Source: Chelatococcus sp. YT9
GTDB taxonomy: Bacteria > Pseudomonadota > Alphaproteobacteria > Rhizobiales > Beijerinckiaceae
Assembly (NCBI RefSeq): GCF_018398315.1
Contig: NZ_JAHBRW010000001.1
Location: 430,001 to 494,000 of the forward strand
Length of the DNA: 64,000 bases
Direction of reading: 5' to 3'
Each line of letters opens with the position of its first letter. Position 1 is the stretch's first letter. The notes under the pieces were generated by a model, which saw only the letters and a program-made list of their open reading frames with translations, searched no databases and was not told where the DNA came from. The translations under genes and the position numbers were made by a program. Positions 18,259 through 26,467 of this stretch are shown piece after piece.

Positions 18259-18438
18259 ATGGCCTTCGCGGTCCCTATCGCACTCGGCGCGGTCGCCGTC
18301 GTGCTTGTGCTCGGCCTGACCAATATGATGCGCGGCGGAAGCGGCGAACGTTCGCAGAAGCTCATGCAACTGCGCGTCCTGCTTCAGTTGGTGGCCGTTC
18401 TGGTCATCATGGGTATTGTCTGGATGCGCGGAGGCTGA
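18259..18438 (+). CDS. Twin transmembrane small protein (HIG1-like)
   Basis: A 59-residue peptide too short to stand out by length. It consists of a first membrane segment (IALGAVAVVLVLGLTNMM), a short basic loop with SQKLMQLRVLL, and a second membrane segment ending VIMGIVWMRGG. This is the twin-transmembrane/HIG1-type family common in alphaproteobacteria; eukaryotic HIG1 proteins bind respiratory supercomplexes, but the bacterial role is unproven. GAAAGG lies upstream of ATG 18259. In relatives this gene commonly sits beside the cobalamin adenosyltransferase gene; here a PagL-like gene intervenes. Confidence 0.88.
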   Translation: MAFAVPIALGAVAVVLVLGLTNMMRGGSGERSQKLMQLRVLLQLVAVLVIMGIVWMRGG

Positions 18439-18635
18439 ACGCACGGGAGATCGGGAAAGGAGCGGATCCCCAGGCTCGATGCGAGTTCCAGGTCTGGGAC
18501 AAGCCTAGCCATGCTAGGCAAGCGTTGCTGTGGCGCCACGCCCTTCACGAAATCTTTACATTTCCTGTACGGCTGCTAGTGATGCGGGTACGTCATTGCT
18601 ACAATTGGCTGCAGTTCGTTCCTCGGAAAAACAGC

Positions 18636-19244
18636 ATGCGATTTCTCTCGGCGCTTATGATCGCAGCGGCCTTTTGCGGCCCAGCCACCACATCCAGCCT
18701 TGCTGCTGACTTGCCGGCGCCACACACGGAAATCTCGTCTGCTGCGCCACCGCCGGTGTCGATCCTCCAGCCTCGCTTCCTCTCCGAGGTTCGCTTCGGC
18801 GTAAGCGCTCAGGATCCGTGGAGTCCCGAGGACGGCTCCGTCAACATCACGGGCGAAGTCCTGACGGGCAAGCTGTTCCAGGCCGACAACACGACACTCG
18901 ATCTCTTCATCCCGAGGTTTCATATAGGCGGCAGTGCCAACACCGCGGGTGCCACAAGCTTCGCTTACGCCGGCTTCACATGGACCGTGCCGATCACGTC
19001 GCAGCTTTTTGTCGAAGCGAGCTTCGGCGGTGCAATTCACAACGGGAAGACAGGCGACAACGTCGGGCCAAATCGCGTTGCCCTGGGCTGTTCGCCACTT
19101 TTCCGCGAATCGGCCTCCATCGGGTGGCGTTTCGATGAACATTGGAGCCTGATGGCGACGGTCGAGCATCTTTCGAACGCAGGTCTCTGCGACCAGAACC
19201 GCGGCTTGACCAACGTCGGGGCGCGCGTCGCCTATAGCTTCTGA
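18636..19244 (+). CDS. pagL: Acyloxyacyl hydrolase, PagL-like lipid A 3-O-deacylase
   Basis: Outer-membrane beta-barrel enzyme (202 residues) that removes an acyl chain from lipid A. The N terminus MRFLSALMIAAAFCG to about residue 24 is a signal peptide; the remainder alternates as short beta strands, and the last strand (TNVGARVAYSF) ends in Phe as expected for barrel insertion. The catalytic His-x-Ser is in VEHLSNAG near residue 178. The third (Glu) member of the PagL triad is not obvious at the expected spacing. ATG 18636 is preferred over an upstream in-frame ATG at 18582 because the signal peptide starts there. Confidence 0.85.
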   Translation: MRFLSALMIAAAFCGPATTSSLAADLPAPHTEISSAAPPPVSILQPRFLSEVRFGVSAQDPWSPEDGSVNITGEVLTGKLFQADNTTLDLFIPRFHIGGSANTAGATSFAYAGFTWTVPITSQLFVEASFGGAIHNGKTGDNVGPNRVALGCSPLFRESASIGWRFDEHWSLMATVEHLSNAGLCDQNRGLTNVGARVAYSF

Positions 19245-19366
19245 TCAGCAACGGTGATCGTGGCGGACTAGGTTCCAGCCGCCTTGCTTGTTGCGACAAG
19301 TTGTGCGCGTTTTGCAGCGGGGGCGCAGATGCGCCGATTCGTCTCTCCACCGCATGATCGTGAAGC

Positions 19367-19948
19367 ATGGTCCGCCTTAATCGCATTTACACAAAAACCG
19401 GTGACGACGGATCGACCGGCCTTGCGCGTGGTCCGCGCCGCCGCAAGCATGACCTCCGCGTGGATGCCTACGGAACCGTCGACGAGACCAACGCCGCGAT
19501 CGGAATCGTGCGGCTGGCCGAGGTTCCTGCGGAGCTGGATGCAATTCTGGCTTACATCCAGAACGATCTCTTCGATCTCGGAGCAGACCTCGCTACACCG
19601 CCCGATGAGGGGCAGCCCGACCCCGCGGGCGCGGCGCTGCGCATCACAGGGGGCCAGGTGTCGCGGTTGGAAGAAGACATTGATCGGCTGAACGCCGATC
19701 TGCCGGCCCTACGCTCCTTTGTATTACCCGGCGGCGATCCCGCCGCAGCCCACCTGCATGTCGCGCGCACGGTATGCCGGCGCGCCGAGCGGCTGGTCGT
19801 TGCCTTGGCCGACACACCGGGAGAGAACGTGTCCGCGGAAGCGATGATGTATATCAACCGCCTGTCGGATCTTCTTTTTGTCGCTGCGCGCTACATCAAC
19901 CATGCAGGCCCCGGCGACGTGCTGTGGGTGCCCGGCCAGAACCGCTGA
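19367..19948 (+). CDS. Cob(I)alamin/cob(I)yrinic acid adenosyltransferase, PduO type
   Basis: Transfers the adenosyl group of ATP to cob(I)alamin to make coenzyme B12. It is 193 residues, the PduO-type trimeric four-helix bundle. The ATP-binding N-terminal motif is IYTKTGDDGSTGLARG near residue 6; further family residues are VDAYGTVDETNA near 31 and ARTVCRRAERLVVAL near 130. Often labelled cobO in alphaproteobacterial genomes although the fold is PduO-like. A rhomboid protease gene begins 13 bases after its stop, suggesting cotranscription. No cobalamin riboswitch is visible upstream. Confidence 0.94.
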   Translation: MVRLNRIYTKTGDDGSTGLARGPRRRKHDLRVDAYGTVDETNAAIGIVRLAEVPAELDAILAYIQNDLFDLGADLATPPDEGQPDPAGAALRITGGQVSRLEEDIDRLNADLPALRSFVLPGGDPAAAHLHVARTVCRRAERLVVALADTPGENVSAEAMMYINRLSDLLFVAARYINHAGPGDVLWVPGQNR

Positions 19949-19961
19949 CAGGAGGGGTCAG

Positions 19962-20675
19962 ATGTTTGTTCCCCTCTATGACGGCGTGCCGATGCGCAAT
20001 ATCCGCGTACCCTATGTCACTTACGCGATATTGCTTGTCTCGACGCTAGCCTACGGGCTGGTGGCGCTCGACTGGCTCCCGATGCCTGAAACGTCGATAA
20101 CGGCAGCCTTCGGGCTCATACCGGCCGTTCTTTTCGGCGATGTGGTGTTACCGGAGGAGCTATCGCTGGTGCCGGTCTATACGACCCCCGTCACCAGCCT
20201 GTTCCTCCATGTCGGCTTCCTGCACCTCCTGGGGAATATGTTGTTCCTGTTCGTTTTCGGGGACAATGTGGAGGATGCCCTAGGGCACCTCCGCTTCCTC
20301 CTCTTCTTTGCGTTGTGCGGTGCCGCGAGCGGTCTGGCCTACGCCTTTTCGGTGCCCGACTCGGAGCGCCCTCTGGTCGGAGCCTCGGGCGCAGTTTCCG
20401 GTGTCATCTCGGCCTATCTCATTCTCCACCCGCGTGTACGCGTATGGGGGCTGTTTTTCTTCCGTATCCCGCTGCATCTCCGCGCCTATTGGGCGATCGG
20501 CTTCTGGCTTCTCATCCAGATTGCGCAAATTTGGATCAACGCCGATGATTCCGTGGGCTGGATCGCGCATGTCGGCGGTTTCGCAGCCGGTATCGTGCTC
20601 GTCATTGTCTTGCGCCGCAGAAACCAGCCGCTGCTGGGCGCAGGGGATGGCCCACAGCTGACGGGCGATGTTTGA
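19962..20675 (+). CDS. Rhomboid family intramembrane serine protease
   Basis: Polytopic inner-membrane protease of 237 residues. Six or more hydrophobic segments are visible, and the catalytic pair is present: Ser in VGASGAVSGVI and His in IAHVGGFAAG. The L1 region carries the expected HVGFLHLLGNMLFL. AGGAGGGG lies 5 bases before ATG 19962. In-frame codons upstream lie inside the adenosyltransferase gene. Bacterial rhomboid substrates are rarely known, and none can be inferred here. Confidence 0.93.
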   Translation: MFVPLYDGVPMRNIRVPYVTYAILLVSTLAYGLVALDWLPMPETSITAAFGLIPAVLFGDVVLPEELSLVPVYTTPVTSLFLHVGFLHLLGNMLFLFVFGDNVEDALGHLRFLLFFALCGAASGLAYAFSVPDSERPLVGASGAVSGVISAYLILHPRVRVWGLFFFRIPLHLRAYWAIGFWLLIQIAQIWINADDSVGWIAHVGGFAAGIVLVIVLRRRNQPLLGAGDGPQLTGDV

Positions 20676-21033
20676 CCCGCAAGGGAGCCACGGCGTTGAC
20701 AAGTCGGAATACGCCTCGCTAGGGTCGCCAGCGTCTGAATGCCTTGCCGTCGCAACCGTTATCCGCGCGTTTTTTTGGCCTCATATCGATGGATCCGCGT
20801 CGTTTTCGCTGACTACGATTAAGAGGCGATGGCCCGGAGTATTTGATCCCTGGGCTTGCTGCCCTGGCGAACAGCTTAGGGTAGCATGGGATGTTTGCGA
20901 GCGGGGCGAATGATCGCTGCGAATACCCGCGAGATACCCGTCGGCATTCTCGGTCTTGCCCCCGCGACCCTTGGTCGATAAGGGGGACAGGATATGGGCG
21001 GACGAGCGGTGCCCGCGGAGGAGAGTTAGCTCG
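20676..21033. other. Intergenic region upstream of etfB
   Basis: About 358 bases. A sigma-70-like pair TTGACA (20696) and TAGGGT (20720) with 18-base spacing is present but far from etfB. A second possible pair lies near 20855-20885. No protein-like frame is seen, and the leader of etfB may be long. AGGAGAG just before 21034 is the ribosome site of etfB. Confidence 0.4.
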
Positions 21034-21783
21034 ATGAAGATCCTAGTGCCAGTGAAGCGAGTGGTAGACTACAACGTGAAGATCCGCGTCAAGGGCGACG
21101 GGTCTGGCGTTGATCTGGCCAACGTGAAGATGTCGATGAACCCGTTCGACGAGATCGCGGTGGAAGAAGCGCTGCGGTTGAAGGAAGCCGGCAAGGCGAC
21201 CGAGGTCGTGGCGGTCTCAATCGGCCCGGCTCAGTCGGCTGAGACAATCCGGACGGCACTCGCGATGGGAGCCGATCGGGGCATTCTCATCAAGGCGGAG
21301 GGGCGTGTCGAGCCATTGGCGGTGGCCAAGCTTCTCAAGGCGATCGTCGCCAAGGAAGAGCCCGGCCTGGTCATTCTCGGCAAGCAGGCGATCGACGACG
21401 ATTCCAACCAGACCGGCCAGATGCTCGCAGCGCTCCTGGGGTGGGCGCAGGGCACCTTCGCGTCGAAGGTCGAGATCGGCGACGGCACGGTCGACGTGAC
21501 CCGCGAAGTCGACGGCGGCCTGCAGACCGTCGGCCTGAAGATGCCGGCGATCGTGACGACGGATCTCCGGCTCAATGAGCCGCGCTATGCCTCGCTGCCG
21601 AACATCATGAAGGCGAAGAAAAAGCCGCTCGACGAAACGACGCCCGAGGCGCTCGGCGTGGACGTGACGCCGCGGCTGACGATCGTAAAGACGAGCGAGC
21701 CGGCGGAGCGCAAGGCAGGCGTGAAGGTCGCATCGGTGGCCGATCTCGTCGACAAGCTCAAGAACGAGGCAGGAGTGCTCTGA
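21034..21783 (+). CDS. etfB: Electron transfer flavoprotein subunit beta
   Basis: Beta subunit (249 residues) of the ETF dimer, which carries electrons from acyl-CoA dehydrogenases to ETF-ubiquinone oxidoreductase. It begins [20 protein letters not shown], the expected N terminus; the frame is open to 20956, but ATG 21034 has the ribosome site GGAGGAGAG. Contains the AMP-binding region [19 protein letters not shown] and the recognition-loop segment [14 protein letters not shown] at the C terminus. etfA starts 2 bases after its stop. Confidence 0.96.
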   Translation: MKILVPVKRVVDYNVKIRVKGDGSGVDLANVKMSMNPFDEIAVEEALRLKEAGKATEVVAVSIGPAQSAETIRTALAMGADRGILIKAEGRVEPLAVAKLLKAIVAKEEPGLVILGKQAIDDDSNQTGQMLAALLGWAQGTFASKVEIGDGTVDVTREVDGGLQTVGLKMPAIVTTDLRLNEPRYASLPNIMKAKKKPLDETTPEALGVDVTPRLTIVKTSEPAERKAGVKVASVADLVDKLKNEAGVL

Positions 21784-21785
21784 TC

Positions 21786-22733
21786 ATGACGACATTGCTT
21801 GTCGCCGACCATGACAATGCCAGCGTGAAGGACGGCACGGTCCGCGCCCTCACCGCGGCGCGGGAACTGGGCGCTCCGGTGCATGTGCTGGTTGCCGGCG
21901 AGGGCGCCCGCGCCGCCGCCGAAGCCGCCGCGAAGCTCGAGGGTGTGGAGAAGGTGCTGCTCATCGAGGCGCCGATCTATGCCCATGGACTTGCCGAGCC
22001 GCTCGCCGACCTCGTGGTCAGTCTGGCCGGGGGCTATGACGCGATCGTCGCGGCCGCTTCCACCTCGGGCAAGAACGTGCTGCCGCGGGTGGCCGCGCTC
22101 CTCGACGTGGCGCAGATCTCAGACGTGACGAAGGTGCTCGGGCCGAAGAGCTTCGAGCACCCGATCTATGCCGGCAACGCCATCGAGACGGTTGAGACGT
22201 CGGAGCCGAAGATCGTGCTGACGGTACGCACGGCGACCTTCGCGGCCGCGAAGGAAAGCGGAGCCTCAGCGCCCATCGAGAGCGCCAGCGCTGCCGCGGA
22301 TCCCGCCCTGTCGGCCTTCAAGGGCGAGCAGGTGGCGGCCAGCGACCGGCCCGAGCTCGGCTCGGCCAAGATCATCGTCTCCGGAGGCCGGGCACTCGGT
22401 TCGTCGGAGAACTTCACCAAGGTCATCGAGCCTCTGGCCGACAAGCTCGGCGCGGCGATTGGCGCCTCGCGCGCTGCGGTCGATGCCGGCTACGCCCCGA
22501 ACGACTGGCAGGTTGGCCAGACCGGCAAGGTCGTGGCGCCAGACCTCTATGTGGCGGTGGGCATCTCCGGCGCGATCCAGCACCTGGCCGGCATGAAGGA
22601 CTCGAAGGTCATCGTCGCCATCAACAAGGACGAGGAAGCTCCCATCTTCCAGGTCGCGGACTATGGCCTCGTCGGGGACCTCTTCACCCTCGTCCCGGAA
22701 CTTGCCGAGGAACTCGGCAAGGCCGGGAAATAA
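21786..22733 (+). CDS. etfA: Electron transfer flavoprotein subunit alpha
   Basis: Alpha subunit (315 residues) carrying FAD. The N-terminal Rossmann-like half begins [10 protein letters not shown]; the C-terminal FAD domain includes [13 protein letters not shown] near residue 200, [20 protein letters not shown] near 255 and the end-piece [10 protein letters not shown]. Immediately follows etfB (operon). A 3-hydroxybutyryl-CoA dehydrogenase is encoded 247 bases downstream, linking the group to beta-oxidation or PHB metabolism. Confidence 0.96.
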   Translation: MTTLLVADHDNASVKDGTVRALTAARELGAPVHVLVAGEGARAAAEAAAKLEGVEKVLLIEAPIYAHGLAEPLADLVVSLAGGYDAIVAAASTSGKNVLPRVAALLDVAQISDVTKVLGPKSFEHPIYAGNAIETVETSEPKIVLTVRTATFAAAKESGASAPIESASAAADPALSAFKGEQVAASDRPELGSAKIIVSGGRALGSSENFTKVIEPLADKLGAAIGASRAAVDAGYAPNDWQVGQTGKVVAPDLYVAVGISGAIQHLAGMKDSKVIVAINKDEEAPIFQVADYGLVGDLFTLVPELAEELGKAGK

Positions 22734-22980
22734 GTTCTGTCACTATTCGGGTCTCGCTGTGGTTCCATGACACCGCACGGACAAGAAATGCTGGTAGAAT
22801 TGTGTGATCCAAATGCTCGTTGCGGACATCCGTGACGAGCAGGCAGGCACAGGAATAGGGACGGTGCCGCACGGAATTGCTGCCGTGGCGGCATCATCAT
22901 CGGACGAAGAGGCGGCAAAGGCATTGATGCGGCCGGGTTCGCAGAAGATTATGATCGCAGAGGCACAAGAGGTTAGGCAT

Positions 22981-23862
22981 ATGACGATCGATATTCGTAA
23001 GGTTGGCGTCATCGGTGCCGGCCAGATGGGCAGCGGCATCGCGCATGTGTGCGCCATCGCTGGATACGACGTCGCCCTCAACGATCTCAGCGAAGAGCGC
23101 GTCAACGCCGGCCTCGCCACGATCAGCGGCAGCCTGCAGCGGCAGGTGAGTAAGGGGCATCTGAGCGAACAAGACAGACAGGCCGCCGAGGCTCGTATCA
23201 AGCCCGCGCTGACATTTGAGGCCCTTGGTGATTGCGACCTCGTCATTGAGGCTGCCACCGAGAACGAGACGGTGAAGCGCAAGATCTTCGTGGACCTGTG
23301 TCCGGCGCTCAAATCCGACGCGATCATCGGAACAAACACGTCGTCGATCTCAGTGACGCGCCTGGCGGCTGCGACAGATCGTCCCGAGCGTTTCATCGGG
23401 ATCCACTTCATGAATCCGGTCCCCGTGATGCAGCTCGTGGAGATCATCCGCGGCATCGCGACGGAAGACCCGACCTTCAAGGCCACGCAAGCCTTCGTCG
23501 CACGGCTCGGCAAGACAGCGACGCTGGCGGAGGATTTTCCCGCCTTCATCGTCAACCGCATCCTTCTGCCGATGATCAACGAGGCCATCTACACGCTCTA
23601 TGAGGGCGTTGGATCCGTGGAATCGATTGATACGGCGATGCGCCTTGGGGCCAACCACCCCATGGGCCCGTTGCAGCTTGCGGACTTCATCGGCCTCGAT
23701 ACCTGCCTGGCGATCATGCAGGTGCTTCACGACGGCCTCGCCGATTCCAAATATCGGCCCTGCCCCCTGCTGGTGAAATATGTCGAGGCCGGCTGGCTTG
23801 GCCGCAAAACGCGGCGCGGCTTCTATGACTATCGGGGTGAGAAGCCGACACCGACGCGCTGA
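22981..23862 (+). CDS. 3-hydroxybutyryl-CoA dehydrogenase
   Basis: NAD(P)-dependent oxidation of 3-hydroxyacyl-CoA, 293 residues. The Rossmann motif is GAGQMGSGIAHVCA near residue 12; NTSSISVTRLAA and GIHFMNPVPVMQLVE (His of the catalytic His-Glu pair near 138), and NRILLPMINEA follow. The frame is open upstream to 22804, but those residues have no dehydrogenase similarity; ATG 22981 with GAGG upstream matches the family start. Position after etfBA is a frequent alphaproteobacterial order and suggests a joint beta-oxidation role. Confidence 0.95.
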   Translation: MTIDIRKVGVIGAGQMGSGIAHVCAIAGYDVALNDLSEERVNAGLATISGSLQRQVSKGHLSEQDRQAAEARIKPALTFEALGDCDLVIEAATENETVKRKIFVDLCPALKSDAIIGTNTSSISVTRLAAATDRPERFIGIHFMNPVPVMQLVEIIRGIATEDPTFKATQAFVARLGKTATLAEDFPAFIVNRILLPMINEAIYTLYEGVGSVESIDTAMRLGANHPMGPLQLADFIGLDTCLAIMQVLHDGLADSKYRPCPLLVKYVEAGWLGRKTRRGFYDYRGEKPTPTR

Positions 23863-23900
23863 GCCGCCCTATCCGCACCTTTCATGCAGATCGCACACGC

Positions 23901-23935
23901 GGCCGTGAGTTCTCCTCGCGGCCCGTTTGCGTTTG
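23901..23935 (+). terminator. Possible terminator after the hydroxybutyryl-CoA dehydrogenase gene
   Basis: GGCCGTGAG and CTCGCGGCC form a 9-bp stem with one G-T pair and a TTCTC loop (23901-23923). The downstream tract (CGTTTGCGTTTG) is only moderately T-rich, so it is a candidate. Confidence 0.45.
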
Positions 23936-24022
23936 CCATCTTTCACATTAGCGACACAGCTCTTAAACTAACGTCCGCAGGCTTCATTCTCGCAGTGAGC
24001 GATTCGCCTCGGAGGCGGTGCG

Positions 24023-24592
24023 GTGACGATACACGTCCCCCATCCAATGTCGCCGGAAGGTTGTCCGGCCCTCGTTCTCAATGCCGACTATCGGCCATTG
24101 AGCTACTATCCCTTGTCCCTGTGGAACTGGCAGGATGCGATAAAGGCGGTCTTCCTCGACCGCGTGAATATCGTCTCGGAATACGAAACCACGGTCCGCA
24201 GCCCCACCTTCGAGATAAGGCTGCCATCCGTCGTTTCGTTGAAAACCTACATTCAGGCGTCGCGGCAACCCGCCTTCACGCGGTTCAACGTTTTTCTGCG
24301 TGACCGCTTCACCTGCCAGTATTGCCAATCGCGCGACGACCTCACCTTCGACCATGTCATTCCGCGCTCGAAAGGCGGCCAGACCACATGGGAGAACGTC
24401 GTGACGGCCTGCGCACCCTGCAACCTGCGGAAGGGCGACCTTCTCCCCCGGCAGGCGGAGATGTGGCCGGCCCAACACCCCTACCAGCCGAGCGTGCACG
24501 ACCTGCATCACAACGGCCGGCATTTCCCGCCGAACTATCTCCATCATAGCTGGATGGACTATCTCTACTGGGATACCGAGCTCGAGCCGTAG
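24023..24592 (+). CDS. HNH endonuclease family protein
   Basis: Protein of 189 residues with an HNH nuclease fold typical of a conserved chromosomal alphaproteobacterial family rather than of phage or restriction systems. The zinc Cys pairs are CQYC near residue 99 and CAPC near 132; the catalytic beta-beta-alpha part is LTFDHVIPRSKGG with NVVTACAPCN. N-terminal landmark: VLNADYRPLSYYPLSLW. GTG 24023 is preceded by GGAGG at 24011. The C terminus ends HHSWMDYLYWDTELEP. A candidate stress sRNA lies 240 bases downstream. Cellular substrate unknown. Confidence 0.92.
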   Translation: MTIHVPHPMSPEGCPALVLNADYRPLSYYPLSLWNWQDAIKAVFLDRVNIVSEYETTVRSPTFEIRLPSVVSLKTYIQASRQPAFTRFNVFLRDRFTCQYCQSRDDLTFDHVIPRSKGGQTTWENVVTACAPCNLRKGDLLPRQAEMWPAQHPYQPSVHDLHHNGRHFPPNYLHHSWMDYLYWDTELEP

Positions 24593-24804
24593 GGCACATC
24601 GATTTCCCGATCTGACTCCGCGCGAAAGTGACGGCATCTCCGCTCGAAAAATCCAGACCATTTCGGTGGGCTTTGCAGGCGTGGGTTTTCGCCTGCCCAT
24701 GCTGGTGAATGGCAGAGAGTGTGTGGGCTATATTACGCAGCGTCAGTACCTCCGAATGCCCGCTCCCAAAAATTTCTCTCGGAACATATTTTTTGAAAAT
24801 CGAG

Positions 24805-24829
24805 GGAACCCGCTCGCGACTTGGCCGTT
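24805..24829 (+). promoter_or_regulatory. EcfG-type general stress response promoter
   Basis: GGAAC at 24805-24809 and CGTT at 24826-24829 separated by exactly 16 bases. This matches the established alphaproteobacterial EcfG/SigT consensus GGAAC-N16/17-CGTT. The first transcribed base would fall near 24835-24838, directly at the start of the structured RNA described next. Confidence 0.8.
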
Positions 24830-24835
24830 AGGTTG

Positions 24836-24942
24836 TCGGTGCTTGATTCCCCCCAACGAGCACTCTTCCTCTTCGACGAGCCCCCTCGTCCCTGAGGCAA
24901 GTTTGCCCGCCCGCCTCCCCCGCGGGCGGGCATCTTCGTTTT
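24836..24942 (+). ncRNA. Candidate general-stress small RNA with three C-rich hairpin loops (GsrN-like)
   Basis: Begins 7 bases after the EcfG-type -10 element and ends at a terminator. Hairpin 1 (24839-24863): stem GTGCTTG / CGAGCAC, 11-base loop containing six C in a row (24849-24854). Hairpin 2 (24875-24890): GACGAG / CTCGTC with loop CCCC. Hairpin 3 (24905-24931): perfect 10-bp stem GCCCGCCCGC / GCGGGCGGGC, loop CTCCCCC, then ATCTTCGTTTTC. No ribosome site or plausible peptide. Length (about 105 nt), a 5' hairpin with exposed C-rich loop, EcfG control and an HNH neighbour resemble Caulobacter GsrN as I remember it; homology is inferred, not tested. Confidence 0.7.
24905..24942 (+). terminator. 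Rho-independent terminator of the small RNA
   Basis: Ten-bp GC stem with a seven-base C-rich loop (24905-24931), followed by ATCTTCGTTTTC. On the minus strand the stem is followed by AAACTTGCC, so it works only in the + direction. Confidence 0.75.
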
Positions 24943-25136
24943 CGGTCGGTTGAACAAATTGCCGCGCTTGCTTCGCCGGCATTCCTCCCATGCGTCCTGA
25001 CCCCTTCCTCCACCGGCCCGACATAGCTAACGTTCGGGCGATGCTGGCCGCGCCTACGCGCCGCCCGCTCGACCATTCCCTTCTTCTGGCCCGCTTGCGC
25101 GACGTAAAGTCCCGGCGCGCCGTGTGAGTTTGCGCG

Positions 25137-26456
25137 ATGAGCATGCCATTGCTTCGCAATGATAACGCCCCCTCCCAAGGGGGTGAGCAACCTCCCACGG
25201 CCAACGCTGAAAGCGCTCGCCCCGCTGGCGCTCCTCCCCCACCCAGCACGCAGGGCGAAGCGCCGCCACCAACGGTCAAGAACGCCGTTTTTATCATCGG
25301 AGCCCTGTCGACCATCGGTCCGATGGCCATCGACATGTACCTGCCGGCCTTTCCCGCCATCGCTAACGCCATGGCAACAGACGTCGGGATGGTACAGCTC
25401 AGCATGGTGAGCTTCTTCGGGGCTCTGGTATTCGGGCAGCTGATCTATGGTCCCGTTTCGGACGCCGTTGGCCGCAAGAGGCCGATCTACGCCGGCCTTG
25501 TGCTGTTCGTGATCGCCTCTATCGGCTGCGCGCTTGCCCAGAGCGTCGAGATGCTGATCGCGCTGCGCTTTGTCCAGGGTATCGGTGCTTGCGCCGGCAT
25601 GGTGCTTGCCCGCGCTATCATCCGCGATATCCACACGGGCCGTGAAGCGGTACGGCTGATCTCCTTGACCATGCTCGTGCTGTCGGTGTCGCCGATGCTC
25701 GCGCCTCTTGGCGGGAGCTTGCTCACCCAATTCGTATCCTGGCGGGGAATTTTCCTCGTCATTGCGGCCAGCGGGGTCATTTGTCTTTGGCTGATGTGGT
25801 GGCAACTTCCTGAGACGCGCCCCCCGGAGCGGCGCACGCGAGGCGGATTGCGGGCGGCTCTCGGTTCCTACCGGGTTCTGCTGAGTGACCGGCGCTTTCT
25901 TGGCACGGCACTCATTTGCGGCTGCGGGCAGGGCATCATGGTGTCCTATCTCACCGGCTCATCCTTCGCATTCATCGAAGTCTATGGCATGTCGCCGGTT
26001 GGCTACAGTGTGGTCTTTGCCGTGAACGCCTGCGCCCTCGTGGGTAGCGCTCAGATGAATGCGACACTCGTGGGCCGGATCGGATTGCCGCGACTGATCC
26101 GCGCCGCAACCCTCGCCGTATGTGTCTGCACGGTGGCCTTGGCGGCCCTGGTCTTGCTCGGCAACGCTCCACTGCCGCTGTTCTGGGGCATCACGATGGT
26201 GCTGTTCGCCGGGCTCGGCTTCCTGAATCCAACGTCGGCCGTCTTCGCGCTCGAGCCCCATGGCGCGCGCGCGGGCGCGGCGTCGTCGATGCTGGGCGGC
26301 ATCCAATTCAGTCTGGCGACGATCGCGGGCGGTGCCGTCTCACTGTTCTTCGACGGAAGCGCGCGCCCGCTGGTCATAGCCTTCGCCATATGCGGCATCG
26401 GGGCGGCTGTCCTCGCGCATTTCACGTTGCGGCGTCCGGCTTCCGCGCAGGCATAG
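25137..26456 (+). CDS. MFS multidrug efflux transporter, Bcr/CflA type
   Basis: Drug:H+ antiporter with twelve predicted membrane segments. The Bcr/CflA signature is IDMYLPAFPAIANAM after the first segment; the loop 2-3 motif is YGPVSDAVGRKRPIYAG, and motif C appears as VLSVSPMLAPLGGSLL. The first 47 residues are Pro/Ala/Gln-rich, hydrophilic and unlike the family, and their DNA (25160-25255) resembles repeat-type intergenic sequence, so translation may begin nearer the first membrane segment. ATG 25137 gives 439 residues. Substrate unknown. Confidence 0.88.
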   Translation: MSMPLLRNDNAPSQGGEQPPTANAESARPAGAPPPPSTQGEAPPPTVKNAVFIIGALSTIGPMAIDMYLPAFPAIANAMATDVGMVQLSMVSFFGALVFGQLIYGPVSDAVGRKRPIYAGLVLFVIASIGCALAQSVEMLIALRFVQGIGACAGMVLARAIIRDIHTGREAVRLISLTMLVLSVSPMLAPLGGSLLTQFVSWRGIFLVIAASGVICLWLMWWQLPETRPPERRTRGGLRAALGSYRVLLSDRRFLGTALICGCGQGIMVSYLTGSSFAFIEVYGMSPVGYSVVFAVNACALVGSAQMNATLVGRIGLPRLIRAATLAVCVCTVALAALVLLGNAPLPLFWGITMVLFAGLGFLNPTSAVFALEPHGARAGAASSMLGGIQFSLATIAGGAVSLFFDGSARPLVIAFAICGIGAAVLAHFTLRRPASAQA

Positions 26457-26467
26457 TCTCGACCGCT

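Noticed and set aside
19245..19366. Cobalamin riboswitch before the adenosyltransferase gene
   Set aside because: The gap is only 122 bases and no B12-box-like conserved sequence could be found.
22804..22980. 59-residue N-terminal extension of the hydroxybutyryl-CoA dehydrogenase
   Set aside because: No family similarity; the Rossmann motif starts a few residues after ATG 22981, which has a ribosome site.
24666..24953. 95-codon + strand frame downstream of the HNH gene
   Set aside because: It spans an EcfG promoter, three RNA hairpins and a terminator; composition is Pro/Ser/Arg-rich and no ribosome site is present.
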